The notes: generated by a model not told the origin, from the letters alone. DNA of 64,000 nt from Candidatus Eremiobacterota bacterium (GCA_019240525.1 JAFAYE010000001.1:2391300-2455299); one strand, 5' to 3'; shown: positions 7,720 through 17,003, counted from the stretch's first letter. Numbers and translations: made by a program.

Positions 7720-9363
7720 ATGAAGATACGCTTTCTGCACGTAGCCGTTTGCTGTGCTGCTCTCGCGACCATTACTTCCTGCACGAAGACGGGTGGAGCT
7801 GGCGGCGTCGGCGGTCGCGTCAACTCATGGACGCAGCCACACGTGCTACGGTTCGCGGACGCGGGCGATGTCAATACTCTCAATCCGCATCTAGGCCAAT
7901 TTGCCGACGTCGGCTATCTTTCGTCGATGACGATGGCGTACCTCATCAAATGGGACGAAGAGAATCGCCCTTACCCGGAGCTCGCGACGGAAATTCCGAC
8001 GCAGAGCAACGGCGGCGTCAGCAAAGACGGTCTGGCGATCACGTTTCACCTGCGCCGCGGCGTACGCTGGTCCGACGGAGCGCCTTTCGATGCCGACGAC
8101 GTCGTCTTCTCGACTAACGTCGTAAACAATCCGGCCAATAATGAAGTGGGCCGATTGGGCTGGGATCACATTACGAAAATCGACGAGCCGGACAAATATA
8201 CGGTCGTCTACCATTTACGGACTCCCTACTCGCCGTTCGTGGAGACATTCTTTTCATCGGCTGGCGCCAATCCATGTATTCTACCAAAGCACCTGCTGGC
8301 CCAGTATCCCAATATCAACCACGTCGCCTACAATTCGCTTCCGGTCGGAATCGGGCCGTTTAAATACTTGCGCTGGGACCGGGCGCAGGACGTCGTGCTG
8401 GTCCCTAACCCGTTGTATTTTCGCGGCACGCCGAAGCTCAAAGAAGTGATTTTTAAGATCATACCCGATCGCAATACGGTGCTCTCTCAGATTCAGTCAC
8501 ACGAGCTCGACATGTGGCATATCGTCCCAGGCTCCTATCTTTCGCGAGTGCAAGCAGTCCCCGGCATAGCCGTCCTTCGTCAACCTAGCTATTTTTACAA
8601 TCATCTCGACTTCAACGTCCAACGCCCAGCGCTGCGCGATCCCATCGTCAGGCAGGCGATTCGGCTAGCTCTCGATCGCCGCACGATTCGCGACAAGATC
8701 GGGCGCGGCGTCGGTATTTTGCAGGAGGTCACAACGCCGAAAAATGCACCCTACGCCGTGACCTCGGTCCCGCTCGTGCCGTTCGATATCGCGCGCGCGA
8801 ATGCGCTTCTCGACAAAGGCGGTTGGAGGCGCGGAGCCGACGGCGTGCGCGTCAAAAATGGCGTAAGGCTTTCGCTCGACTACGCCACCACCGCGGGATT
8901 ACCCGACGTCGACGAGCAAATCGAGTTAGAGCGCTCGTGGTGGAAGCAGATCGGCGTGGACATTACGGTACGTCACTATCCGACCGCACTGATGTTCGCA
9001 CCGCTCCAACAAGGCGGTATCGTCTATTCCAATAAGTGGGATATAATCGCGTTCGCGTGGCTCAATGACGCAATCGGCGACGCTTCGGCGTACCTTTCGT
9101 GTAAGGCGTTTCCGCCGAACGGTCAAAACAATACGCACTGGTGTAATCCTCGCGCGCAAGCCGCGATGGACTCGCTCTTCGCCCATTACGAGCAACCACA
9201 GCGAAACAGCGACGTGCTAACGTTGGAGCAAGAACTCGTTAAAGACGTTCCGATGGTTGTCACCACCTTACGCGAAGACATTTTTGCGTACAACCGCGAC
9301 CTCAAGAACTTTCACCCCAATGCGATCACGCCGTTCGACAATATGATGAATGTCGATATATAG
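7720..9363 (+). CDS. Second oligopeptide-type ABC substrate-binding lipoprotein (SBP_bac_5)
   Basis: 547-aa paralog of the gene before it, 14 nt downstream. ATG at 7720 follows GAGGAG. Lipoprotein leader ending TITSC (Cys about 21) and a Gly-rich tether. Shared blocks: 'SKDGLAITFHLRRGVRWSDGAPF', 'VAYNSLPVGIGPFKYLRWDRAQDV', 'PIVRQAIRLALDRRTIRDKIG'. The pair probably arose by tandem duplication and differs in the pocket region. It converges with the GT87-like gene, with a 38-nt overlap of the 3' ends. The transporter core must be encoded elsewhere. Confidence 0.88.
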   Translation: MKIRFLHVAVCCAALATITSCTKTGGAGGVGGRVNSWTQPHVLRFADAGDVNTLNPHLGQFADVGYLSSMTMAYLIKWDEENRPYPELATEIPTQSNGGVSKDGLAITFHLRRGVRWSDGAPFDADDVVFSTNVVNNPANNEVGRLGWDHITKIDEPDKYTVVYHLRTPYSPFVETFFSSAGANPCILPKHLLAQYPNINHVAYNSLPVGIGPFKYLRWDRAQDVVLVPNPLYFRGTPKLKEVIFKIIPDRNTVLSQIQSHELDMWHIVPGSYLSRVQAVPGIAVLRQPSYFYNHLDFNVQRPALRDPIVRQAIRLALDRRTIRDKIGRGVGILQEVTTPKNAPYAVTSVPLVPFDIARANALLDKGGWRRGADGVRVKNGVRLSLDYATTAGLPDVDEQIELERSWWKQIGVDITVRHYPTALMFAPLQQGGIVYSNKWDIIAFAWLNDAIGDASAYLSCKAFPPNGQNNTHWCNPRAQAAMDSLFAHYEQPQRNSDVLTLEQELVKDVPMVVTTLREDIFAYNRDLKNFHPNAITPFDNMMNVDI

Positions 9364-10723
9364 CGTAGGCAAGAAGGGCGCAGCCTAGCAGCGAGAGCGA
9401 CCGCAGCGCGCTCCAGGCAGGGACGATCGAAAACAGTCCGCTTGCGCGCTGTTCCTCGAACCAGACCGCGGAAATCGTCGCGGTAGGCGGCACGTGGAGA
9501 TTGCCCAAGGCGTCAGGCCAGACCGGCACGGGATAATGAACGGCGAAGGTCGCCGCGCCGGCGAACAAGGCTCCGACCAGCATCATAATGCGGATTGTGC
9601 GCCGACGCTCGATCCGATCGCCGAGTGCGAGGAAGGCGGCGCACGCGGCAACCGCCAGCAGCGCGCATTGCGCAATGCCCGTCGGACGTTGCGCCAGGCC
9701 GAGCCAATCGATGCCGACCAGCAGCGTTCCAGCAAGCGCGATGGCGCGCGGCGTTCCGTTGGTTCGCAACGCGCACCATAGCGTCGCCGCGAATGCAACG
9801 ATGAAGTCGTGCTCGTGAAAGAATCCCGCCACGAATGGTGTCAATGCCGAGCACGCGCCAAAACGCGCGAATGAATCGCGAACCCGGGCGATAAGCGCGA
9901 TGGCGGCCGCGATCGCGAGACCGGCGACGATCAGTGAGATCGCGCGACTCGCATCGGGCGGCGCGCCTAAGGCAGAGGCGAGCGATGCCGGGTCGAATTG
10001 AATGGCGGTGAATTGCTCGGCGAGGCGGTGCGCGGAGACGGCTCGAGCGTAGCTAAGCGGCCACGCCCAACCGGCCGCGAGGGCGCCGAGCATGTAGGTC
10101 GTGAAAGCGCCAACTGCAATCGCAAGAGTTGCGCGATTGCGGCCGAGTTGCGAGAAGAGACCGAGCGAGGCATTGGGCTGAGCGAAGGCCACGCATGCCG
10201 CACACGCGGCGGCGACCCACCATCGATCTGCGAGCGCGCTGACGAAGGTAGCGCCAAGAAAGGCGACGAGGGCAAGTTGTCCCAAGGCGAGGTCGCTCGA
10301 AAGCGGAGCGAATGCGATCGCAAGCAGCACTGCCGCCAAAAAGGAGCTGGCGTTTGGTGGCGCGCCGCTCGCGTACATCACCGTGCCCACGAGCGCGAGC
10401 GATGCAACGCCGAGGATGCACAACCATAACCGCACGGCCGCTTCGTAGGGAAGGCGCGCCGCCAGACTCCAGCCCAAGAGCGTGTGCGGCGGACCGATGA
10501 ACGGGAGGACCTCGTCGCGGCGTGAATCGACGCCGCCGATGCTGCGCTCGGCCTTCCAAATCGATCGCCCGAACGCATCCGCGCGATCGTTGAACGTGCG
10601 GCCGGCAGCCCAGTACGCTTCGAAATCCCGAGCCGGCGGTCCGGGCGTCGCCGCCGGGCGCAGCGCGATGACGGCTATCGAAATGGCAACGAACGCCGTC
10701 GCAAGGAGGACGATCCGCGTCAC
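9326..10723 (-). CDS. Polytopic membrane protein, GT87/DUF2029-like glycosyltransferase
   Basis: About 465 aa with ten or more hydrophobic segments. The N-terminal pattern after TM1, 'ARDFEAYWAAGRTF', resembles the acidic first-loop motif of GT87/DUF2029 (polyprenyl-phosphate-sugar-dependent, C-type) glycosyltransferases; that acidic residue is the presumed catalytic base. 'GQLALVAFLGATF' and 'AFAQPNASLGLF' also suit the family. The GTG start overlaps the stop of the M50 protease gene (GTGA), so the two are translationally coupled. A longer upstream frame exists but would run through the whole protease gene. The acceptor is unknown; a cell-envelope glycan is likely. Confidence 0.65.
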   Translation of the reverse strand: MTRIVLLATAFVAISIAVIALRPAATPGPPARDFEAYWAAGRTFNDRADAFGRSIWKAERSIGGVDSRRDEVLPFIGPPHTLLGWSLAARLPYEAAVRLWLCILGVASLALVGTVMYASGAPPNASSFLAAVLLAIAFAPLSSDLALGQLALVAFLGATFVSALADRWWVAAACAACVAFAQPNASLGLFSQLGRNRATLAIAVGAFTTYMLGALAAGWAWPLSYARAVSAHRLAEQFTAIQFDPASLASALGAPPDASRAISLIVAGLAIAAAIALIARVRDSFARFGACSALTPFVAGFFHEHDFIVAFAATLWCALRTNGTPRAIALAGTLLVGIDWLGLAQRPTGIAQCALLAVAACAAFLALGDRIERRRTIRIMMLVGALFAGAATFAVHYPVPVWPDALGNLHVPPTATISAVWFEEQRASGLFSIVPAWSALRSLSLLGCALLAYAIYRHSSYCRTA

Positions 10724-11541
10724 CACGCGGTCATGCCCGACGAACCGGGCGTGGCGATTGCGTGCGACTGCGCCATGACGAAGAAGAGCCCCAAGAGCGT
10801 GGCGAGATACCAGACGCTGACGCGGAGTCTCGCGCCAAAAGTCATGTTCTGCGCGCGTGGATCGACCCGGCCTCGCCAAATTGCAATCAACGCAGGAAGG
10901 CCGAGCAAAGCGATGATGACGATGAAAAGAATCGAAATGTGGATGAGGAACGCCAGTGCGACGAAGAGTGCCAAGCCGGCGAAACAGAGCGGGGGCCAGA
11001 GCGCACCGATGATTCGGCCGCCGTCGAACGGGGGCATCGGAATCATGTTGAAGAGGTTGAGGAACGCCGAAAGATCGGCGCACGCAAACCAGAAGCGGTC
11101 GTTGGTCGTGTCGCCAATCGCATAACAAACGCCTGCGAGGCCAAGACCGACGAGCGGCCCGGCAAGCGCGATGTAGGCGTCTTGTTCGAGATCGGCCGGC
11201 GCCGCGCCGGCAGTAAAGGCCCCGAGCAACGGCACGAAGGCCGGCAGTCTTACCGGCAAACCGTAGGCGCGGAAGGCAAAGTAGTGCCCAAGTTCGTGCG
11301 CGAGCAAAACTAACATGACGACGACCGCCAACTTCCAGCCGAAGATGACGACGTAGACCCACAGCGACAGCAAGAACGTCCAGCTGATCGCGAAGAGTTT
11401 CGCTGCTACCAAAAACAGAAATTTGAATTTCAGCAGAAAAGCCGCAATCGTTGCGAGCAGCGCGCCGATGCCGGTGCGGCGACGTTGCGCGGGTTTGGGA
11501 TCTGGCGCTTCCGGGCCGGGCGATGGCGGCAGGTATTGCAC
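10720..11541 (-). CDS. Site-2 protease family (M50) integral membrane metalloprotease
   Basis: 273 aa. A cytosolic Pro-rich N terminus (1-25) is followed by TM helices carrying the zinc site 'AHELGH' (His82, Glu83, His86) and the third ligand in 'NMIPMPPFDGGR' (Asp173). This is the canonical HExxH...NxxPxxPxDGG pair of S2P-type intramembrane proteases. No PDZ domain is visible, so it is a short S2P rather than RseP. The GTG start is preceded by AGAGGG. Its start region overlaps the divergent NDH-2 start by about 19 nt. Substrate unknown; such enzymes release membrane-bound regulators or clear signal-peptide remnants. Confidence 0.88.
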   Translation of the reverse strand: MQYLPPSPGPEAPDPKPAQRRRTGIGALLATIAAFLLKFKFLFLVAAKLFAISWTFLLSLWVYVVIFGWKLAVVVMLVLLAHELGHYFAFRAYGLPVRLPAFVPLLGAFTAGAAPADLEQDAYIALAGPLVGLGLAGVCYAIGDTTNDRFWFACADLSAFLNLFNMIPMPPFDGGRIIGALWPPLCFAGLALFVALAFLIHISILFIVIIALLGLPALIAIWRGRVDPRAQNMTFGARLRVSVWYLATLLGLFFVMAQSHAIATPGSSGMTAW

Positions 11542-12869
11542 GCAACCCTCTTCAACCGCATCGCGTGCCGGTCATCGTGATCGTCGGAGGAGGCTTTGCG
11601 GGGATCGCCGTGGCCCGCCGCCTGGAACGACGGCTGCGGCCGAAAGAGGCCGAAATCGTGCTACTGGCGCGCGAGAATTACACGCTGTTCACGCCGATGC
11701 TTCCCGAGGTGACGTCGGGTGAGCTCGAAGTCCGCCACGTCGTGACGCCGATCCGTGCCCAGGTGCGCCGCGTTCGTTTCGTTCTTGCCGACGTCGAGGC
11801 AATCGAGGTTTCCAATCACTCGGTACGATATCGGCACGTTTTGACCGATGAACGCGTGGTTCAGCCCTACGATCATCTGGTGCTGGCGCTCGGCTCGTCG
11901 ACCTCGGATTTCGGATTGCCCGGGGTAGCGCAACACACGTGGGCGCTCAAGACGCTCGGTGACGCAGACCTTCTGCGCAATCGCCTCGTTTGGTTGCTGG
12001 AACTTGCCGACACCATTGCCGACGACGCGCGGCGCGAGCGACTGCTGACTATAGCCGTCGTCGGCGGAGGCTTTACCGGCGTCGAGACCGCCGGCGAGAT
12101 CGTCGAGCTCTTCGAAAGCGCGCTGCGATTCTACGCGCGTCTGCGCGACCGGCGCGTGCGCGTCGTGCTCATTGAAGCAGGGCCGACGTTACTAGCCGGT
12201 TTACCGGCGAAGATGGGAGAGTACTCTCGCCGCGTGCTCGAACGTCGCGGCGTCGAGGTGCTCAATGGCGACGGCGTCGCGTCGGCCGACGGCGATGGCT
12301 TAACCTTGGCCAGCGGCCGTCGCATCGCGAGCGAGACGATCATCTGGAGCGCCGGCGTGAAGGCATCCGCGACGATCGCTCGAGAAAGCCTGCTGCCGAA
12401 GACCGCGCGCGGCGCGATCGAGACCCGAGAAGACATGAGCGTGGCTGGTTTCCGCGGAGTCTGGGCGATTGGCGATTGCGCCTCGATTCCAGACGGTGAG
12501 GGCAATCGATATCCGATGACCGCGCAGCACGCCATTCGCGAAGGTCCACATCTTGCCGATAACATTGTTGCCACCTTACGCGCCGCCCCGACAACGCCGT
12601 TCCGGTACCGTACGCTCGGTATGATGGCGGCCTTGGGCGGCCGCAAGGCCGTGGCGCAGCTTCCAGGAAACCGCGTCATCACCGGATTTCTGGCGTGGTT
12701 TTTTTGGCGAAGCTATTACCTGCTGCGGCTTCCGGGGCTCGATCGCAAACTGCGCGTCGCCTTCGACTGGACGCTCGAACTGCTCTTCCCACGCGATACC
12801 GCCGAGCTGCGTTTTGCCAAGCGGCAAGGCGACCCGTCGAGTTCCCAAGAGATGACACCGCGTCCGTAG
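11523..12869 (+). CDS. ndh: Type II NADH:quinone oxidoreductase (NDH-2), FAD-dependent
   Basis: 448 aa with two Rossmann dinucleotide motifs: FAD site 'VIVIVGGGFAGIAVARRL' (about 17-34) and NAD(P)H site 'IAVVGGGFTGVETAGE' (about 180). The second FAD-contacting block is 'GVWAIGDCASIP' followed by 'YPMTAQHAIREGPHLADNI', characteristic of NDH-2. The C-terminal 'WFFWRSYYLLRLPG' is an amphipathic membrane-binding helix. It transfers electrons from NADH to quinone without proton pumping. The ATG at 11523 overlaps the 5' end of the divergent M50 gene; a GTG at 11565 is an alternative that still precedes the FAD motif. An isopropylmalate-synthase-like gene follows after 11 nt. Confidence 0.88.
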   Translation: MAAGIARNPLQPHRVPVIVIVGGGFAGIAVARRLERRLRPKEAEIVLLARENYTLFTPMLPEVTSGELEVRHVVTPIRAQVRRVRFVLADVEAIEVSNHSVRYRHVLTDERVVQPYDHLVLALGSSTSDFGLPGVAQHTWALKTLGDADLLRNRLVWLLELADTIADDARRERLLTIAVVGGGFTGVETAGEIVELFESALRFYARLRDRRVRVVLIEAGPTLLAGLPAKMGEYSRRVLERRGVEVLNGDGVASADGDGLTLASGRRIASETIIWSAGVKASATIARESLLPKTARGAIETREDMSVAGFRGVWAIGDCASIPDGEGNRYPMTAQHAIREGPHLADNIVATLRAAPTTPFRYRTLGMMAALGGRKAVAQLPGNRVITGFLAWFFWRSYYLLRLPGLDRKLRVAFDWTLELLFPRDTAELRFAKRQGDPSSSQEMTPRP

Positions 12870-12880
12870 AACGCCCACGG

Positions 12881-14272
12881 ATGCTCCGCGAACCGATCGA
12901 ACGCCTCATTCGCGATCCGAAAGAGTTCACGAGCGGCGTCGGTTTTCCCGATCCCGCGGAAATTCGTATTTACGACGAGACACTACGCGACGGCGAACAG
13001 ATGCCGGGCGTCTGCTACACGCCGGCCCAAAAGGTCGAAATCGCCAGGGCGCTCGCCGACGTGGGGGTGCACATCATGAGCGTCGGTTTCCCGGCGGCAT
13101 CGGCGGGCGATCGGCGTACGCTGCAACTCGTCATGGAAGCCAAGCGTCGCGGCGAGCTTGGGAACGCCGAGATCGTGGTGATGTGCCGGAGCAATCGCAA
13201 CGACATCGACGTCACCGCAAAGACCCTGCGAGACGTTGGAGTCGATCCGCGTGACGTGACGTTCTTCATTTTTACGAGCGGAAGCGACTTGCACCTCAAG
13301 TACAAGATCGGCAAAACCCTGCTGCGATACGAAGGTCGCGACGAGCGGGAGTGGCTCGATCTGCCGCTATCGTTCTATCGTCAGGCGAACATCCGGCTGC
13401 AGTGCAGCGCCATCGCGCACGCGCGCGAACTTGGCATCGAGCGAATTGAGTTCGGCGCCGAAGACGGTAGCCGCGGCGACGTTGACTACTTTATCGAGTA
13501 TTTCAAAGCCGGCCTCGAGGCCGGCGGCACGCGTCCGGCGTGGCCGGATACCGTCGGCACGCTAACGCCGGAAGCCACGCGTTGGTATTGCTCTCGCATC
13601 ATCGCGGGATTGCCTGCGGGCCTGCCGATCGTCGCGCATCTGCACAACGACTACGGGCTCGGTACGGTCAACGCGATTACCGCCGTCTCGAGCGGCTTCA
13701 AAGTCGTTTCGGTGACCGCGAACGGCTACGGCGAGCGCGCCGGCAACGTGAAGCTGCACGAGTTCGTGGTGGCACTGCGCGTGCTCTACGGAATCGAGCT
13801 GCCGGGCTTCAAGTACGACAAGATGCGCGCGCTCGCGCGCTTTATGGAACGCATGAGCGGAATTCCGTTGCAGCAGCACGAGCCCATCGTCGGATCCAAA
13901 GTTTTCGCCCACGAGTCGGGGATTCACACGCAGGCAATGCTCGTCGATCACCGGATGTACGAAGCCGTGCCTGCCGAGCTCATTGGAGCGCAAACGACGT
14001 GGGTCTTCGGCAAACACACCGGCGCGGCACTCGTCGAAGACACGCTGCGGCGTCAGCGCGATCGTCTGGCGCGCGCCGGCGTCGAGCCGACGAGCGAGCT
14101 GGCGCACCGTGTGACCGACGAAGTCAAGCGCCTGCGCGAAGAGCGCGCCGCCTCGAGCAAAAGCGAAGAGACGATCGAGCTTTACGAAGCCGCGATGCGG
14201 CGTTTGTCGCTCGACGAAGAGGACGTCGTCGAGATCGCAATCGCGCTGGGAACGCCGGCCAAAGCGTCGTAA
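12881..14272 (+). CDS. 2-isopropylmalate/homocitrate synthase-type DRE-TIM metallolyase
   Basis: 463 aa. TIM-barrel signature 'RIYDETLRDGEQMPGV' (metal-binding Asp, catalytic Arg) near residue 30, 'AHLHNDYGLG' (HxH metal ligands), and 'ANGYGERAGNVKLHEF' (GNxxxE). The subdomain 'GSKVFAHESGIHTQAML...TWVFGKHTGA' is typical of LeuA/NifV/CimA-like enzymes that condense acetyl-CoA with a 2-oxo acid. After the barrel there are only about 130 residues ending in an acidic helical tail, so the full LeuA allosteric dimer domain appears absent. It could make isopropylmalate, homocitrate or a related product; the sequence alone does not decide. Confidence 0.8.
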   Translation: MLREPIERLIRDPKEFTSGVGFPDPAEIRIYDETLRDGEQMPGVCYTPAQKVEIARALADVGVHIMSVGFPAASAGDRRTLQLVMEAKRRGELGNAEIVVMCRSNRNDIDVTAKTLRDVGVDPRDVTFFIFTSGSDLHLKYKIGKTLLRYEGRDEREWLDLPLSFYRQANIRLQCSAIAHARELGIERIEFGAEDGSRGDVDYFIEYFKAGLEAGGTRPAWPDTVGTLTPEATRWYCSRIIAGLPAGLPIVAHLHNDYGLGTVNAITAVSSGFKVVSVTANGYGERAGNVKLHEFVVALRVLYGIELPGFKYDKMRALARFMERMSGIPLQQHEPIVGSKVFAHESGIHTQAMLVDHRMYEAVPAELIGAQTTWVFGKHTGAALVEDTLRRQRDRLARAGVEPTSELAHRVTDEVKRLREERAASSKSEETIELYEAAMRRLSLDEEDVVEIAIALGTPAKAS

Positions 14273-14288
14273 ATCGACCCGCGACGGG

Positions 14289-15116
14289 TCACCGCGCCAT
14301 CGATCCCAGTCGCCAGGTCGCGACGAAGGCTTTAAAGGCGACCGGATACGAGTCGTGCACGAAGCGAACGTTGCGCGATCCAATGCGTTCGAATCCGGGG
14401 ATCGTCGCCACCAGATCGGCTTGACCGGCGGTGACCAGCCCAACGTCGAGCGTGATCGGCGGATCGAATCGAAAGAGCCTCGCGCCGCTCGCAGCCCGAA
14501 CGGCGGCCTGCGCTGCGCGCCGGATCTCTCGCTGCGCTGCCTGCGGCACCATTGAGGCAGCCGCAGAGTTCCCGATCGAATCCTTGACGATGACGCCGTG
14601 CACCCACGGCATCTGCTCCTGGACGCCGTGTACGGTCGTGCGATCGCCGGTTACGAGCAAGAGCGGCACGCCGTAGTAGCCCAAGAGGCCGGCGTTGATC
14701 GTTGCCTCACTGCAGCGTACGCCGTTGATATGCGCGTCGTAGATTACCGATGGGGTGTACGTGTGGCAAAGCACCGCATCGAGGTCGCCTGCGGCACCGT
14801 GATATCCTATGAAAAAAGCGCCATCGAAGCCGCCGTCGGCATCCTGCACCATCGAAAACGGTTTTCGATTGCCGAAGATGACTCGTACGTCGGAGGGTAA
14901 CTCGTCGAGGAGTAGATTACGCATCGGTCCGTGCGAATCGTTAACGAGCATCTGCGCGGCGCCGGCCGCGCGCGCGCCTTCGATCGCGCTCGTTACTTCT
15001 TGTGTATAGTAACGGCGAAAGATCGCATACTCAGGATGCGGTTTGCGGGCGTCGACTTGCTCCGGCGCGCAGACCCCGGCCACCCCTTCCATGTCGCTCG
15101 ATATATAAAGTTTCAT
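14289..15116 (-). CDS. M55-family D-aminopeptidase (DppA-like)
   Basis: 275 aa. Begins 'MKLYISSDMEGVAGV', the zinc-binding SxDxEG signature of M55/DppA metallopeptidases. Further landmarks are 'VNDSHGPMRNLL' (Asp/His ligand region), 'FIGYHGAAGD' and 'NGVRCSEATINAGLLGYYGVP...LVTGDRTT'. DppA of Bacillus subtilis hydrolyses D-Ala-D-Ala-type peptides, so a role in recycling D-amino-acid peptides from peptidoglycan is likely. It lies 24 nt after a paralog on the same strand. Converges on the IPMS-type gene with a 16-nt gap. Confidence 0.9.
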   Translation of the reverse strand: MKLYISSDMEGVAGVCAPEQVDARKPHPEYAIFRRYYTQEVTSAIEGARAAGAAQMLVNDSHGPMRNLLLDELPSDVRVIFGNRKPFSMVQDADGGFDGAFFIGYHGAAGDLDAVLCHTYTPSVIYDAHINGVRCSEATINAGLLGYYGVPLLLVTGDRTTVHGVQEQMPWVHGVIVKDSIGNSAAASMVPQAAQREIRRAAQAAVRAASGARLFRFDPPITLDVGLVTAGQADLVATIPGFERIGSRNVRFVHDSYPVAFKAFVATWRLGSMAR

Positions 15117-15140
15117 GTCATCTCGAGCGCAGTCGAACGC

Positions 15141-15974
15141 TTAGGCGATGGAATCGGCGGCGGCGGCAATGCGCGTCGCGGCGATGAATGCTTGCAGCAC
15201 GGTGGGATAGTGAGTCGAAGTAAATCGCAGCGCGCGGCCGCCCAGCCGCGTAAAGCCCGGAATGAGCTCGATGAAGTCGGCGTGCTCGACGGTGCCGGTC
15301 TCGATCGTAAGTTCGAACGGCGGATCGAAACCAAACGGCCGCGCCGTCTCAATCCGCGTCATCGCCTCGCGCGCACCCGCACGAATCGCCTCGCGTGCGG
15401 CCTCCGGCGTCAGCGAGTTCACGGCGGAGAACCCAACGGCGTCTTTCACCGTAACGCCCACGACCCACGGCATCGCTCGCATCGTTTCTTCTACGATCGT
15501 GCGATCGCCGGTGATCAGAACGACCGGAACGCCCTGGCTACCGGCGAGCGCTGCGTTGAGCAATGCCTCACTGCACGCGATCCCGTTGACGCAGACGGAA
15601 TAGATCGAATCGCTATAGGTGTGAGACAAGGTCGCGCAATCGCCGGCCTTGCCATGGTAGCCCGTGAAGAAGACGGCGTCGATCGACGCGTCCAATCCTT
15701 GCGTCATGCTCCACGGCTTGGGCGCTCCGGAAACGACTCGCAGCTCATCGCCGTCCGGTAGTTCATCGAACAACAGATTGCGCATCGACCAGTGTGAGTC
15801 GTTGACAACGAAGCGCGTGGCGCCGGCCTCCGTGGCGCCCGCCATTGCGGCACGGACCTCAAGCGTCATGAAACGCCGAAAGACCGGATATTCATGCACG
15901 TCGCTCGGGTCGCATTGTTTCCAGGAGCAGATACCGGCAGTACCTTCCATATCGCACGAAATGTAAACGTTCAT
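15141..15974 (-). CDS. Second M55-family D-aminopeptidase
   Basis: 277 aa, paralog of the adjacent gene. It has 'MNVYISCDMEGTAGI', 'VNDSHWSMRNLLFDELPDG', 'FFTGYHGKAGD' and 'GIACSEALLNAALAGSQGVPVVLITGDRT', so all zinc-site motifs are present in both copies. The start lies 2 nt after the TPR gene's stop, giving a TPR-M55-M55 operon. Two intact copies suggest different dipeptide preferences or a hetero-oligomer; this is inference from conservation only. Confidence 0.9.
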   Translation of the reverse strand: MNVYISCDMEGTAGICSWKQCDPSDVHEYPVFRRFMTLEVRAAMAGATEAGATRFVVNDSHWSMRNLLFDELPDGDELRVVSGAPKPWSMTQGLDASIDAVFFTGYHGKAGDCATLSHTYSDSIYSVCVNGIACSEALLNAALAGSQGVPVVLITGDRTIVEETMRAMPWVVGVTVKDAVGFSAVNSLTPEAAREAIRAGAREAMTRIETARPFGFDPPFELTIETGTVEHADFIELIPGFTRLGGRALRFTSTHYPTVLQAFIAATRIAAAADSIA

Positions 15975-15976
15975 CG

Positions 15977-16399
15977 CTACTGTTGTCGCAACGCTTCGCG
16001 AGCCTGAGAGAGGCCGGTCTGTGCGGCGACGTTGCGCGGATTGACTTGCAAGGCGCGGCGATAGAGAGGGATCGCCTCCTCGAAGTGATTTGCCGCGAGG
16101 TACATGTCGGCAAGCTGGGTGAGCGCGACGTCGTCGTTGGGATGAGCGGCAATGCGGGCGCGCAAGGTCTGCAACTGCGCGACGACGGGTGCCGGCGGAC
16201 CGCCTTCAACGGAGTCTTGCGAACCTTGCTGCGGACCAGCGGCTGGCGAGGCGCCAAGCGTTGCAGCTCTGCCGAAAACCGAGCCGGTCACCCCGAAGCC
16301 GACGGCAACCAAATAGGCCATCGTGCCGAGAAAAAGCGCGGAGAGAAGCGCGAAGATCGGCACGTACACTCGCGGGGGAAGACCTCCGTTATCGGGCAC
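15977..16399 (-). CDS. Membrane-anchored TPR protein
   Basis: About 140 aa. One N-terminal TM segment ('PIFALLSALFLGTMAYLVAVGFGV'), a Gly/Pro/Ser linker, then about two tetratricopeptide repeats ('ALTQLADMYLAANHFEEAIPLYRRALQVNPRNVAAQTGLSQA'). The layout recalls the CcmH/CycH C-terminal TPR module, but no cytochrome maturation genes are adjacent. Start is uncertain: GTG at 16399 lies 1 nt from the divergent SprT ATG, while GTG at 16369 lies 12 nt after GGAGGT. First gene of the M55 operon. Confidence 0.7.
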   Translation of the reverse strand: MPDNGGLPPRVYVPIFALLSALFLGTMAYLVAVGFGVTGSVFGRAATLGASPAAGPQQGSQDSVEGGPPAPVVAQLQTLRARIAAHPNDDVALTQLADMYLAANHFEEAIPLYRRALQVNPRNVAAQTGLSQAREALRQQ

Positions 16400-16400
16400 G

Positions 16401-17003
16401 ATGGTTCGGTTGGACGGCCATCGAAGCAAATCTTGCGTGCCCAACGATGCGTTGCCGAGTGAGGCCGATCTGCAGCTTCTCTTCGCTCGCTTCAACTACG
16501 AGTTCTTCAATGGCGAAGTTCCCGGCTGCCGGATCCGCTACAACGAGCGCTTCTCCAACTCGGCCGGCCGCACGACCTACGGACGGCATCCGATGGACAT
16601 CGAGCTTTCGCCCAAACACTTTCGCCGCGCGCCCCAGGCACTAGCCGAAACGCTGTTGCACGAAATGATCCACGCGTGGTGCTACGCTAAGTTTGGCGAC
16701 ATGGGACACGGGCCGCGTTTCAAGCGCAAACTTCGCGAATGCGGCTTAACCTCGATTTATCACGAGCTCGGTAACGCCGCGCCGCTCAAAGAATCGAGCA
16801 AGCGATTTATTCTGCGGTGCGAGCGCTGCAGCTTCGAAGTCCTCCGTCGAACGCTTCCGCGCCGACCTTCGAGCTGCCCGCGCTGCAACAAACGTCGCTT
16901 TGACGAACGCTATCCGTTGGTCATTCACGAAATCGTCGAGATTCGCCGCATCGGATCGAGCCTCGACGGTGCGCGAGCTGCGCGGAAAGGCTTGCCGACA
17001 TGA
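16401..17003 (+). CDS. SprT-like zinc metalloprotease
   Basis: 200 aa. SprT domain with '[35 protein letters not shown]' and the zinc motif HEMIH (87-91) followed by 'GHGPRFK' (third His). A C-terminal zinc ribbon has CxxC pairs at Cys140/Cys143 and Cys159/Cys162. Related eukaryotic Spartan/SPRTN proteins degrade DNA-protein crosslinks; the bacterial role is poorly defined. The ATG lacks a clear ribosome site; GTG at 16437 is an alternative and keeps the domain whole. fumC follows after 16 nt. Confidence 0.8.
   Translation: MVRLDGHRSKSCVPNDALPSEADLQLLFARFNYEFFNGEVPGCRIRYNERFSNSAGRTTYGRHPMDIELSPKHFRRAPQALAETLLHEMIHAWCYAKFGDMGHGPRFKRKLRECGLTSIYHELGNAAPLKESSKRFILRCERCSFEVLRRTLPRRPSSCPRCNKRRFDERYPLVIHEIVEIRRIGSSLDGARAARKGLPT

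Noticed and set aside
9326-11545. A 739-codon minus-strand frame
   Set aside because: Its first 274 codons are a shadow of the M50 protease gene (Arg/Ser-rich, no hydrophobic segments); only the part from GTG 10723 is the membrane protein.
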